DNA of 30,656 bases, from positions 1 to 30,656 of the forward strand of contig JBFGCT010000025.1 of assembly GCA_041581055.1 (NCBI GenBank), written 5' to 3'. Position numbers and translations under genes: made by a program. This document shows, one piece after another, positions 15,719-23,512 of the stretch. This DNA is from JBFGCT01 sp041581055. Its GTDB lineage: Bacteria; Actinomycetota; Acidimicrobiia; Acidimicrobiales; Ilumatobacteraceae. Each line of letters begins with the position of its first letter. Position 1 is the first letter of the stretch. The notes beneath the pieces are model-generated. The model saw only the letters and a list, made by a program, of their open reading frames with translations. It was not told the origin of the DNA and did not search any database.

Positions 15719-16687
15719 ATGACCACGTCGCTGCTCGATCTCGACCTGCTCTGGGTCACGGGGAAGGGCGGCGTCGGCAAGACCTCGATCGCCGCCGCGA
15801 TCGCCGAGGTCGCGGCAAGCAGCGGGCGGCGGACGCTCGTCTGCGAGATGGACGCCAAGGGCGCGCTGGCGACGGCGTTCGACGTCGGCGAGTTCCGGTT
15901 CGAGCCGACCGAGGTGGCGGACAACCTGCACGCCATGACGATGAGCACCGAGGACTCGCTGCGCGAGTACCTGCGGCTGTTCGTCCGCATCCCGTTCCTC
16001 GGCCGCATCGGGCCGCTGGCCAAGACGTTCGACTTCGTCGCCGACGCGGCGCCCGGCGTCAAGGAGATCCTCGCCGTCGGCAAGCTGTGCTGGGAGGTCC
16101 GCGAGCGGCACTACGACCTCGTCGTCGTCGACGCCGAGGCCAGCGGCCACATCGTCAGCCAGATCGGCGCGCCGAAGGTGATCCGCGACCTCGTCAAGGT
16201 CGGCCTCGTGCGCGAGCAGACCCAGTGGATGCTCGACATCCTCGGCGACGCGTCGCGCACCGGCGTCGCGATCGTGACGACGCCGGAGGAGATGCCGGTC
16301 ACCGAGACGATCGAGCTGCTGCACCGCCTGCACGCCGAAACCGGCGCCCACGCCCACACGGTGATCGCCAACCGCGTCCTGCCGGTGCTGTTCGGTCGGC
16401 GCGAGCAGCCGGTCGCCGATCGGCTCACCGACGCGCTGCCCGAGCTGGTCGCCGCCGCCGGCGAGGCCGTCGCGACGGTGCTCGACTCGGCGCGGCTCAC
16501 CGAGGAGCGCCGCCGTACCGGCGCCGCCCACCTCGACCGCATCGCGGTCGCCCTCGACGCCGACACGTCGCTCGGCGACGTCGGCACGATCACGGTGCCC
16601 GAGCTGTTCGCCCGGGCCCCCGGGCCGCGGGTGGTGTCGCTGATCGCCGGCACGCTCACCGACGAGCTGGACGTCGGGCCGTCGTGA
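15719..16687 (+). CDS. ArsA/GET3-family ATPase, subunit 1 (BagA-like)
   Basis: The 322-residue protein has the deviant Walker A GKGGVGKT (15-22) with the signature lysine of the SIMIBI/ArsA group. It also has the CEMDAKGALATAF nucleotide-contact segment and a switch DAEASGHIVSQI instead of the classical DTAPTGHT. VIANRVLPVLF near 210 is the adenine-binding region. ArsA-family members drive anion export or chaperone membrane proteins. In actinobacteria a paired gene set (Rv3679-Rv3680 in mycobacteria, as I recall) forms a hetero-oligomer. ATG 15719 is chosen, with a stop overlapping the next GTG (GTGA), so the two subunits are made together. Arsenite cysteines are not seen. Confidence 0.9.
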   Translation: MTTSLLDLDLLWVTGKGGVGKTSIAAAIAEVAASSGRRTLVCEMDAKGALATAFDVGEFRFEPTEVADNLHAMTMSTEDSLREYLRLFVRIPFLGRIGPLAKTFDFVADAAPGVKEILAVGKLCWEVRERHYDLVVVDAEASGHIVSQIGAPKVIRDLVKVGLVREQTQWMLDILGDASRTGVAIVTTPEEMPVTETIELLHRLHAETGAHAHTVIANRVLPVLFGRREQPVADRLTDALPELVAAAGEAVATVLDSARLTEERRRTGAAHLDRIAVALDADTSLGDVGTITVPELFARAPGPRVVSLIAGTLTDELDVGPS

Positions 16688-17844
16688 ACGAGCTGGACGC
16701 GATGCTGGCGAGTCGGGAGATGGTGCTGGTCGCCGGATCCGGCGGGGTCGGCAAGACGACGGTCGCGGCCGCGCTGGGGATCGCCGCGGCGCAACGCCAG
16801 CACTGCAAGGTGCTGGTGCTGACCGTCGATCCGGCGCGCCGCCTCGCCGGCGCGCTCGGGGTCGCCGAGTTCGGCAACACCCCGGTGCAGATCCCGGCCA
16901 GCGCGTTCGCCGAGGCCGGCGTCAAGGTCCGCGGCGAGATGTGGGCGGCGATGCTCGACACCAAGGCCGGATGGGACGAGCTGATCCGGCGGCACGCTCC
17001 CGACGAGGCGACCAGGGCCGCGGTGCTGGCCAACCCCCTGTACCAGAACATCACCAGCCGCTTCGTGCGCAGCCACGACTACCTCGCGATGGAGCAGCTC
17101 CACGACCTGCACGCCACCGGGAGCTTCGACATCGTCATCGTCGACACGCCGCCGTCGCGGAACGCGCTGTCGATTCTCGACGCGCCCAGCCGGATGGCGG
17201 AGTTCTTCGGGAGTCGGTTGCTGCGGTGGCTCACCGTGCCGTACCGGTCGCGGTTCTTCACGGCCGCGTCGCGGCCGTTCTACCAGGTCGCCGACCGCGT
17301 GCTGGGATCCCACTTCCTCCAGGACATCGCCGACTTCTTCATCCTGTTCCAGGCGATGGAGGCCGGGTTCGTGAAGCGCGCCAAGGAGGTCGAGGCCCTG
17401 CTCGTCGACCCCCGCACGGCGTTCGTGGTCGCGACCACGCTGGAGACCGCCCCCAGCCACGAGGCCCGCTTCCTCGCCGAGGCGCTGGCCGCCCGCCGCA
17501 TGTCGCTCGGCGCGATCGTGGCCAACCGCGTCCTGCCGGCCGCGCTCGCCGACCAGGCGGCGTCGGAGAGCGCGGCGACGCTGGTCGAGCTGGCCGACGG
17601 GGACCTCGCCGGAGACGTCGCCGCCCGCCTCGGCGTGGACGACGAGGCGCTGGTCGCGTCGGTGCTGCACCACGTCGCCGCCCAGTTCGACGATCTCGCG
17701 CTCAACGCCGCCCGCGAGTCGGAGCGCCGCGCCGAACTGGAGTCGCTGGCGCCGGTGCTGCTGACCGTTCCGTGGATGTCCGACGACATTCACGATCTCG
17801 CCGGACTCGATCTGATCGCCGGTCACCTGCGCGGGCTGTCGTGA
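16684..17844 (+). CDS. ArsA/GET3-family ATPase, subunit 2 (BagB-like)
   Basis: The 386-residue partner of the preceding ATPase. The P-loop is GSGGVGKT (18-25), where the first lysine of the GKGGVGKT signature is replaced by Ser. Then come VDPARRLAGALG, the switch VDTPPSRNALSILDAP and, later, IVANRVLPAALA. The insert at about 180-230 (FFGSRLLRWLTVPYRSRF, FLQDIADFFILFQAMEAGF) is hydrophobic and membrane- or client-facing in related proteins. Loss of the signature lysine in one of two adjacent partners suggests an asymmetric dimer. GTG 16684 overlaps the previous stop by 4 nt. The gene is followed 19 nt later by the sensor kinase. Confidence 0.9.
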   Translation: MNELDAMLASREMVLVAGSGGVGKTTVAAALGIAAAQRQHCKVLVLTVDPARRLAGALGVAEFGNTPVQIPASAFAEAGVKVRGEMWAAMLDTKAGWDELIRRHAPDEATRAAVLANPLYQNITSRFVRSHDYLAMEQLHDLHATGSFDIVIVDTPPSRNALSILDAPSRMAEFFGSRLLRWLTVPYRSRFFTAASRPFYQVADRVLGSHFLQDIADFFILFQAMEAGFVKRAKEVEALLVDPRTAFVVATTLETAPSHEARFLAEALAARRMSLGAIVANRVLPAALADQAASESAATLVELADGDLAGDVAARLGVDDEALVASVLHHVAAQFDDLALNAARESERRAELESLAPVLLTVPWMSDDIHDLAGLDLIAGHLRGLS

Positions 17845-17849
17845 TCGGG

Positions 17850-17855
17850 CAGAAT
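17850..17855 (+). promoter_or_regulatory. -10 box of the PdtaS-like kinase gene
   Basis: CAGAAT lies 8 nt before ATG 17864; it could give the kinase its own leaderless transcript in addition to read-through from the ATPase pair. Confidence 0.4.
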
Positions 17856-17863
17856 CGGGGGCG

Positions 17864-19360
17864 ATGACTTCGCTTGCCGAATTGTGCCGCGCGCACACGA
17901 CGCTCGGCCGCGACGAGGTGGAACATCTCAACCGCCTCACGGCCGAGTGGACCTTTCTCTCCGACCTTTGTTTCGCCGACCTGCTCCTGCGGGTGCAGTC
18001 GGGTGAGGGGAAGTGGTTGATCGTCGATCAGGTCCGCCCGGCGACGAACCCGACGATGTACCCGACCGACCTGATCGGCACGTGGGCCGACGCGGCCGAG
18101 TCGGCGGTGATCGAGGAGGCGGCGGGCCTCGGCCGGCACGTCGAGCGCAACATCGTCGACGCCGACGAGACGCAGACGCGGATGCTGGCGATCCCGATCC
18201 GCCACGGCGGCCGCGTCGTCGGGGTGCTGACCAAGGACTGGCAGGTGCGCGCCGGCCGGCCGCGTGGCGAGCTCGAGCAGAACTACGGCCTGATCTTCGA
18301 CAAGTTCATCGCGATGATCGAGAACGGGACCTTCCCGTTCGCCGGGCGCGTGGCCGACTCGAGCGCCGCCCCGCGGGTCGGCGACGGCGTGCTCACGCTC
18401 GACGGCGACGGAACCGTCACCTACGTCTCGCCGAACGCCAACTCGGCGCTGCACCGGGTCGGCATCCACGCCAACCCGGTCGGCATGCGGCTGGCCGAGC
18501 TCGGGTTCCACGACGGGCCGGTGCGCCAGGCGTTCGAACGGCACGAGCCCGTGGTCGAGGAGTTCGAGCAGGGAACCGACGCGACGCTGTTGTGCCGTTG
18601 CGTCCCGCTGATCGCCGCCGACCTCGGCGGCGACGTCACGGGCGGGCTGCTCCTCGTTCGCGACGTCACCGAGCTGCGCAAGCGCGACCGGCTCCTGCTC
18701 TCGAAGGACGCGACGATCCGCGAGATCCACCACCGGGTGAAGAACAACCTGCAGACGATCTCGTCGCTGCTGCGCCTGCAGGCCCGCCGGCTCACCAACC
18801 CGGAGGCCAAGGCTGCGGTGTCCGAGTCGGTGCGCCGCATCCGGACGATCGCCCTGGTGCACGAGTCGCTGTCCCGCGAGCCCGGCGACGACATCGCGTT
18901 CATCGAGATCGTGCGGCCGCTGTTGCGGCTCGCCGAGGAGGGGCTCCAGTCACCCGATCGGCCGGTGCACTTCACGGTCTCGGGCACCGGCGGCCGGATC
19001 CCGGCCCACACCGCCACGCCGCTGTCGGTCGTGCTCACCGAGTTGCTCCAGAACGCGGTCGATCACGGGTTCCCAGAGGGCAGCGGCGGCGGGAACGTCG
19101 CCGTGCTGCTGACCCACGCGCACGGTCGCCTCACGATTCGAGTGGTCGACGACGGCCGGGGGGTCGACCCTCGCTTCGACCTCGACGCGACGACGGGGCT
19201 CGGCCTGTCGATCGTGCGGACGCTCGTGACCACCGAGCTCAACGGCACGATCGAGATGCGGCCGGCGACACCGGCCGACCTGGCGGCGATGGCGGCCGGC
19301 GATCACTCCCCGGTCATGCACGGGACCGTCGTCGAGCTGTCCGTCCCCACCGTCGACTGA
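17864..19360 (+). CDS. pdtaS: PdtaS-like sensor histidine kinase
   Basis: The 498-residue soluble kinase lacks membrane segments. An N-terminal GAF-like sensor (about 1-155) is followed by a PAS domain (about 172-272) and a HisKA_2-type dimerisation segment REIHHRVKNNLQTISSLLRL with the phosphorylated histidine at 289/290. The HATPase domain has the N-box ELLQNAVDHGF, DDGRGVDP and GLGLSIV. This is the PdtaS/HWE-like architecture that phosphorylates ANTAR antiterminator response regulators (PdtaR). No pdtaR is in this window. In mycobacteria pdtaS sits beside and convergent with whiB1, and here the next gene on the opposite strand is a WhiB1-like one. Confidence 0.93.
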   Translation: MTSLAELCRAHTTLGRDEVEHLNRLTAEWTFLSDLCFADLLLRVQSGEGKWLIVDQVRPATNPTMYPTDLIGTWADAAESAVIEEAAGLGRHVERNIVDADETQTRMLAIPIRHGGRVVGVLTKDWQVRAGRPRGELEQNYGLIFDKFIAMIENGTFPFAGRVADSSAAPRVGDGVLTLDGDGTVTYVSPNANSALHRVGIHANPVGMRLAELGFHDGPVRQAFERHEPVVEEFEQGTDATLLCRCVPLIAADLGGDVTGGLLLVRDVTELRKRDRLLLSKDATIREIHHRVKNNLQTISSLLRLQARRLTNPEAKAAVSESVRRIRTIALVHESLSREPGDDIAFIEIVRPLLRLAEEGLQSPDRPVHFTVSGTGGRIPAHTATPLSVVLTELLQNAVDHGFPEGSGGGNVAVLLTHAHGRLTIRVVDDGRGVDPRFDLDATTGLGLSIVRTLVTTELNGTIEMRPATPADLAAMAAGDHSPVMHGTVVELSVPTVD

Positions 19361-19374
19361 GACGGTTCGGGGCG

Positions 19375-19442
19375 GTTCGGCGCGGATCAGGACGCGGCGG
19401 CGCGTTCGGCGCGGATCAGGACGCGGCGGCGCGTTCGGCGCG
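19375..19442. repeat. 29-bp tandem repeat over the whiB stop codon
   Basis: The 29-bp unit GTTCGGCGCGGATCAGGACG... occurs about 2.3 times (19375-19403, 19404-19432, partial 19433-19442). It straddles the WhiB stop codon at 19416-19418 and continues into the space before the convergent kinase stop. The 29-nt period shifts frame, so the second copy of the tail sequence is not in-frame. Confidence 0.85.
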
Positions 19443-19730
19443 TTCGGCGCGGATGGCGGCGACCCGCTTACGGCGGATGACCCGCCGTTCCTCTTCGGTC
19501 AGCCCGCCCCAGATGCCGGAGTCCTGGTTGGTCTCGAGGGCGTAGCTCAGGCATTCGGCGGCGACCTTGCACTCGCCGCACACGACCCGTGCCTGGTCGA
19601 TCTGCACCAGCGCGTTCCCCGTCGTGCCGACCGGGAAGAACAGAGCCGGGTCGGTGTCACGGCAGAGCGCGGCGTCGCGCCACTCGTCGTCAGCGAGTCC
19701 GAGAGCGAGACTGGAGGCAAGGATCGACAC
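19416..19730 (-). CDS. whiB1: WhiB1-like iron-sulfur transcription factor
   Basis: This 104-residue Wbl protein has the four cluster cysteines Cys23 (ALCRDTDP), Cys51, Cys54 and Cys60 (CGECKVAAEC). The GIWGG turn is at 72-76, followed by the basic DNA-binding tail ERRVIRRKRVAAIRAERAERAAAS. The FFPVG after the first cysteine and the segment up to QDSGIWGG closely resemble WhiB1, an NO-sensitive [4Fe-4S] protein that binds the housekeeping sigma factor. Neighbouring pdtaS agrees with this. GTG 19730 has a clear GAGGAG Shine-Dalgarno 8 nt upstream, one of few in this window. The tail is longer than typical. Confidence 0.92.
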   Translation of the reverse strand: MSILASSLALGLADDEWRDAALCRDTDPALFFPVGTTGNALVQIDQARVVCGECKVAAECLSYALETNQDSGIWGGLTEEERRVIRRKRVAAIRAERAERAAAS

Positions 19731-19738
19731 GTTGGATG

Positions 19739-19744
19739 CTCCTC
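19739..19744 (-). promoter_or_regulatory. Shine-Dalgarno of the whiB1-like gene
   Basis: GAGGAG on the minus strand, 8 nt before GTG 19730. It decides the GTG start and contrasts with the leaderless heads elsewhere in the window. Confidence 0.7.
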
Positions 19745-19859
19745 AAGAGGTGATGGCGGCGGCGGTGTGCCGGAGGGTGGTGGCGGGATCGGGGGGTGGC
19801 CGCCCGAACGGCCGTGCGAGAACTTAGGCGCTGGAGGGCGCCCTGACAAGAGGCGGAGC

Positions 19860-19880
19860 GCGATCTCCTGCAGAGATCGC
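19860..19880. promoter_or_regulatory. inverted repeat upstream of the GDPD gene
   Basis: GCGATCTC (19860-19867) and GAGATCGC (19873-19880) form a perfect 8-bp inverted repeat with a 5-nt spacer. It lies 11 bp upstream of the GATACT -10 box, in a divergent region where neither gene needs a terminator. It is therefore a candidate operator. Confidence 0.45.
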
Positions 19881-19891
19881 CCCGAGCAGGC

Positions 19892-19897
19892 GATACT
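19892..19897 (+). promoter_or_regulatory. -10 box of the GDPD gene
   Basis: GATACT lies 6 nt before ATG 19904, matching the leaderless spacing seen in this window. Confidence 0.45.
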
Positions 19898-19903
19898 GGT
19901 GTG

Positions 19904-20605
19904 ATGCTCGTCCTCGCCCACCGGGGCGCGTCACGCGCCGCGCGGGAGAACACACCGGCCGCGTTCAGGTTGGCCGACGAGATGGGCGCCGACGGCGTCG
20001 AACTCGACGTCCGGCTGGCCCCTGACGGTCGGCTGGTCGTGCATCACGACGCGCTGCCCGACGACCCGGCGCGGCTCGCCGCGTTGCCCGACCTCGCCGA
20101 GGTGCTCGACGCGTGTGGCGACCGCCTGCTCGTCAACGTCGAGATCAAGAACTTCGAGCGGGAGGCCGGATACGACCCCGAGCTGGCCGTGGTCGAGCCG
20201 ACGGTGGACGAGCTGCTCCGGCGCGGGGAGGCCGACGCCCACCGATGGCTGATCTCGTCGTTCTCGTGGGCGACGATCGGCCGCTGCCGCGACGTGGCCC
20301 CGTCGATCCCGACGGCGTACCTCGTCGTCGACGCCACCGACGAGGAGTGCCGGCGAACCGCCGCGGCCGGACACGCGGCGATCCATCCGTGGGCCGAGTC
20401 GCTGACCGCGGAGGCGGTCCGCCGATGCCGCGCCGCCGGCCTGGCGGTCAACACCTGGACGTGCAACGACCGCCGGCGGCTCGTCGAGCTGGCCGAGATC
20501 GGCGTCGACGGCGTGTGCACCGACGTGCCCGACGAGGCGCTCGACGCGCTCGGCAGGGGCGGGGCGCCGCCGAGCGTCAGCCCGCGCTGGCCGACACGCC
20601 GCTGA
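19904..20605 (+). CDS. glycerophosphodiester phosphodiesterase (GDPD family)
   Basis: The 233-residue enzyme hydrolyses glycerophosphodiesters to an alcohol and glycerol 3-phosphate, using a metal in a TIM barrel. Motifs are AHRGASRAARENTPAAF near the start, DGVELDVRLAPDGRLVVHHD with the ELD and HHD metal and catalytic residues, VNVEIKNF, and the C-terminal VNTWTCNDRRRLVEL with GVDGVCTDVPDE. No signal peptide is seen, so it is cytosolic and probably recycles lipid head groups. A GTG immediately before the ATG could add one residue. It converges with the lipid kinase; the 44-bp gap holds two copies of GCGACGGTTG (20613-20622, 20639-20648). Confidence 0.93.
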   Translation: MLVLAHRGASRAARENTPAAFRLADEMGADGVELDVRLAPDGRLVVHHDALPDDPARLAALPDLAEVLDACGDRLLVNVEIKNFEREAGYDPELAVVEPTVDELLRRGEADAHRWLISSFSWATIGRCRDVAPSIPTAYLVVDATDEECRRTAAAGHAAIHPWAESLTAEAVRRCRAAGLAVNTWTCNDRRRLVELAEIGVDGVCTDVPDEALDALGRGGAPPSVSPRWPTRR

Positions 20606-20649
20606 CCTGACGGCGACGGTTGCTGTCCGACAGCCGACGCGACGGTTGG

Positions 20650-21570
20650 TCACCGGAGGCTGGGGAACACGAGGGTGACCGCGTCGGGCACGTGGACGAA
20701 CTCGAGGCGGGTCGTCTCGCCGAGCGCGTCGCCGTCGACCTGGTACGGGAACGGCGTGTCGTGCTCGACGGTCAGCTTCTCGACGTCGACCCGGATGTCG
20801 AGGTGGGCGGCCGGCTTCACCCCGCCGCCCTTGAGCGCCCCGGCGAGCGACCGCAGGATCGCAGTCGCCCGCATCGTCGTGAACGTGATCGCCACCAGGC
20901 CGCGGTCGAGCGTGGCCGCCGGTGAGAGGTCGAGCGCCCGGTTGCCGAGGTACGTGTAGGGATTGGTGTTCAGCACCACCGTGAAGAAGCCGTCGAGCAC
21001 GTCCGGGCCGCCGTCGCCGCTCAACCGGAAGTGCGGCGTGCGCCGGTCGTAGCCGCGGGTCCACGTCATCAGGCCGGAGGTGATGAACAGCGGGTGCCCG
21101 AGCCATCGCTTCAGCGCTCCCCGGCGCTCGACCTGCTCGACGACGGCGGCGTCGAAGCCGATCCCGGTGTGGAAGCAGAAATACCGCCCGTTGACCTGAC
21201 CGAGCCCGATCGGGCGCAGGTCGCCGGCGTCGATGCCGTCGGCGAGGTGCTCGACCGCCGCCACCGGGTCGTTCGGGAGGCCGAGCGTCCGGGCGAACAC
21301 GTTGGTCGAGCCGCCCGGGAGGACGCCGAGCGCGGCGTCGGTCCCGGCGATCCCGGTCGCCACCTCGTTGAGGGTGCCGTCGCCGCCGTACCCGATGACG
21401 ACGTCGACGCCCCGCCGCGCCGCGTCGTGGGCGAAGCGCGTGGCGTGCCCCCTGCGGTTCGTCTCGACGACCTCCACCTCGTGGCCGCGGCTCAGGCGGC
21501 GGTGCACGATCACGGTGTTGCGCGCCGTGACCGACGACGCGAACGAGTTCACCACGAGCAGGATCCTCAA
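20650..21570 (-). CDS. diacylglycerol/lipid kinase (DagK/YegS family)
   Basis: The 306-residue protein has the DAGK catalytic domain. VVIGYGGDGTLNEVATGI places GGDGT at 62-66, and LGVLPGGSTNVFART provides the second glycine-rich loop at 86-95, where GT-N is typical and here is GSTN. The C-terminal beta-rich half includes GIGFDAAVVEQVE and PYQVDGD. These enzymes phosphorylate diacylglycerol or a related lipid using ATP at the membrane. The start is TTG 21570, supported by TAACGT 7 nt upstream. It is divergent from etfB across 98 bp. In actinobacteria a DagK-like gene near whiB1 and pdtaS is, to my recollection, a repeated neighbourhood. Confidence 0.92.
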   Translation of the reverse strand: MRILLVVNSFASSVTARNTVIVHRRLSRGHEVEVVETNRRGHATRFAHDAARRGVDVVIGYGGDGTLNEVATGIAGTDAALGVLPGGSTNVFARTLGLPNDPVAAVEHLADGIDAGDLRPIGLGQVNGRYFCFHTGIGFDAAVVEQVERRGALKRWLGHPLFITSGLMTWTRGYDRRTPHFRLSGDGGPDVLDGFFTVVLNTNPYTYLGNRALDLSPAATLDRGLVAITFTTMRATAILRSLAGALKGGGVKPAAHLDIRVDVEKLTVEHDTPFPYQVDGDALGETTRLEFVHVPDAVTLVFPSLR

Positions 21571-21577
21571 GGCCCCG

Positions 21578-21583
21578 ACGTTA
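21578..21583 (-). promoter_or_regulatory. -10 box of the lipid kinase gene
   Basis: TAACGT on the minus strand lies 7 nt before the TTG start and supports that start choice. Confidence 0.5.
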
Positions 21584-21653
21584 TAGGCGCGGGCCGGCCG
21601 CGGTTACCTGTCACACCGGTCCGTCCCGTTTGGGGGCCAACTTGACGCGCCGG

Positions 21654-21659
21654 TAACTT
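21654..21659 (+). promoter_or_regulatory. -10 box of the etfBA operon
   Basis: TAACTT lies 9 nt before ATG 21669. The hexamer AACTTG appears twice, 16 bp apart (21639-21644 and 21655-21660). Confidence 0.4.
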
Positions 21660-21668
21660 GGCTGCCCT

Positions 21669-22436
21669 ATGAACGTCATCGTCTGCGTGAAACAGATCCC
21701 GGACCCGGCGCTGCCGGGCGAGCTGGATCCCTCCGACAACACGCTCAAGCGGGAGGGCAAGCTCATCCTCGACGAGTCCGACAGCTACGGGGTCGAGATG
21801 GCGCTCCAGCTGGTCACGGCGGCCGGCGACGGTGAGGTCAGCCTCGTGTCGATGGCCCCGAACGAGGAGGTGTCCGGGCTCCGCACGGCGCTCGCCATGG
21901 GGGCGGCGCGGGCGGTGCTCGTCTCCGACCCCACCTTGGCCGGCGCCGACGCGCTGACGACGGCGAAGGTGCTCGCCGCGGCGACCAAGAAGCTCGACGG
22001 CGCCGATCTGATCATCGCCGGGACCGAGTCGTCCGACGGGTACACGGGAACCGTGCCCGAGCAGATCGCCGAGGTGCTCGGCCTGCCGTCGGTCACGTTC
22101 GCCAAGACGGTCGCCGTCGAGGACGGTGTGCTCAAGGTCGACCGCCAGTCCGAGGACGGCTACGACGAGGTGACCTGCTCGCTCCCGGCCGTCGTGTCGG
22201 TGACCGCCGGTGTGGTCGAGCCGCGCTACCCGAGCTTCAAGGGGATCATGGCGGCGAAGTCGAAGCCGGTCGAGAACGTCACCGCCTCCGACCTCGGCAT
22301 CGAGGCCGCGTCGTGGGCCCAGCAGATCGTGTCGGTCGAGGACGCTCCGGCCCGCGAGGCGGGCAAGGTCATCGAGGACGACGGCGAGGCGTTCGGCGAA
22401 ATCGTCGAATTCCTCGACGGCCTGAAGGTCATCTGA
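21669..22436 (+). CDS. etfB: electron transfer flavoprotein beta subunit
   Basis: This 255-residue subunit of the soluble ETF heterodimer accepts electrons from acyl-CoA dehydrogenases and passes them to the quinone pool. It opens with VCVKQIPDPALPGELDPSDN, then GAARAVLVSD and the ETF signature region (LPSVTFAKTVAVEDG, DRQSEDGYDEVTCSLPAVVSVTAG). A KGIMAAKSKPVE segment follows, typical of the EtfB signature. The length is normal for the family. The first gene of an operon, leaderless by the -10 box. etfA follows 11 bp after the stop, with a strong Shine-Dalgarno in the junction. Confidence 0.97.
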   Translation: MNVIVCVKQIPDPALPGELDPSDNTLKREGKLILDESDSYGVEMALQLVTAAGDGEVSLVSMAPNEEVSGLRTALAMGAARAVLVSDPTLAGADALTTAKVLAAATKKLDGADLIIAGTESSDGYTGTVPEQIAEVLGLPSVTFAKTVAVEDGVLKVDRQSEDGYDEVTCSLPAVVSVTAGVVEPRYPSFKGIMAAKSKPVENVTASDLGIEAASWAQQIVSVEDAPAREAGKVIEDDGEAFGEIVEFLDGLKVI

Positions 22437-22441
22437 GGAGG
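22435..22441 (+). promoter_or_regulatory. Shine-Dalgarno of etfA
   Basis: GAGGAGG overlaps the etfB stop and lies 6 nt before ATG 22448; it fixes the etfA start. Confidence 0.75.
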
Positions 22442-22447
22442 ACGACG

Positions 22448-23416
22448 ATGGGTATCGACAACATCTGGGTGTTCGCCCAAACAGCGGAGGGCGCGCCGAC
22501 GAGTGGCACGCTCGAGCTCCTGACCAAGGCCCGCAGCCTGGGCGGCACGGTCAGCGCGTTCCTCGTCGGCGACGCCGGCGACGCGGCGCCGGTCCTCGGC
22601 GACCATGGCGCCGCCACGGTCTACGCGACCGGTGACCTGGGCGGGAAGCTGCCGGGGGTCGCCGTCGCCGGCGCGATGAACGCGGTCATCGACGGCGCCG
22701 GCCCGCCCGACCTGATCCTGTTCCCGCAGAATTACGAGGGCCGCGACACGATGGCCCGCCTGTCGGTCAAGCTCGACCGCACCGTCCTGACCAACTCGAC
22801 CGAGATCGGCGTCGACGGCGACACGGTCACCGTCCAGACGCCGATCTTCGGCGGGACCAAGCTGGTCACCTCGTCGTTCACCGGCGAGCGCCCGTTCCTC
22901 GCGTCGTTCCGGCCGAAGAGCTTCGTCGCCGAGGGCGGCGCCGGCGCGGCCGGCGAACTCGTCGCGGCGCCGGTCCCCGACCTCGGCGCGGCCGGCGGGG
23001 CGACGGTCGTCGAGGTCCACGTCGAGGAGCACTCCGGCCCCAAGCTCGACGAGGCCGACATCGTCGTCGCCGGCGGCCGCGGCCTCGGCGACGCGGAGAA
23101 GTACTCGATGATCGAGGACCTCGCCAAGGCGCTCAAGGGCGCCCCGGGGGCCTCGCGGGCGATCGTCGACGCCGGCTGGGTGCCGTACAGCTACCAGGTC
23201 GGCCAGACCGGCAAGGTCGTCAAGCCGACCGTCTACATCGCCGCCGGCATCTCCGGCGCGACGCAGCACATGGTCGGCATGAAGGGCTCGAAGAACATCA
23301 TCGCCGTCAACAAGGACAAAGAGGCCCCGATCTTCGGCGTCGCCGACCTCGGCATCGTCGGCGACGTCCACAAGGTCCTGCCGCAACTCCTCGAAGCCCT
23401 GCAGAACCGCAGCTGA
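22448..23416 (+). CDS. etfA: electron transfer flavoprotein alpha subunit
   Basis: This 322-residue FAD-binding subunit partners with EtfB in transferring electrons from acyl-CoA dehydrogenases. The N-terminal half contains VFAQTAEGAP. The C-terminal FAD domain has VVAGGRGLG, SRAIVDAGWVPYSYQVGQTG, GISGATQHMVGMKGSKNI and AVNKDKEAPIFGVADLGIVGD, the ETF alpha signature. It has the normal length and a clear ribosome binding site. The gene pair fits beta-oxidation needs, in line with the crotonase and desaturase in the window. A 344-bp non-coding gap follows. Confidence 0.97.
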   Translation: MGIDNIWVFAQTAEGAPTSGTLELLTKARSLGGTVSAFLVGDAGDAAPVLGDHGAATVYATGDLGGKLPGVAVAGAMNAVIDGAGPPDLILFPQNYEGRDTMARLSVKLDRTVLTNSTEIGVDGDTVTVQTPIFGGTKLVTSSFTGERPFLASFRPKSFVAEGGAGAAGELVAAPVPDLGAAGGATVVEVHVEEHSGPKLDEADIVVAGGRGLGDAEKYSMIEDLAKALKGAPGASRAIVDAGWVPYSYQVGQTGKVVKPTVYIAAGISGATQHMVGMKGSKNIIAVNKDKEAPIFGVADLGIVGDVHKVLPQLLEALQNRS

Positions 23417-23495
23417 CGCTCAACCCGGCGGCGCCTCGACCACGCCGCGATGTGGTGCAGAATGGCCACGTGCTCGCAGAAGCCGTCGTCGGTGG

Positions 23496-23512
23496 AATTG
23501 CGTAGGGCAATT
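23496..23512. repeat. AT-rich inverted repeat in the etfA-desaturase gap
   Basis: AATTGC (23496-23501) and GCAATT (23507-23512) form a 6-bp stem with a 5-nt loop. No T tract follows. A weak terminator or a regulator site are both possible. Confidence 0.5.

Noticed and set aside
16111..17940. Long minus-strand frame opposite the ArsA pair
   Set aside because: Both opposite-strand genes have intact P-loops; the frame shows no motif.
20622..20634. GCTGTC-C-GACAGC between the GDPD and lipid kinase stops, as a terminator
   Set aside because: The loop is too short for the full stem and only four pairs form realistically; no T tract.
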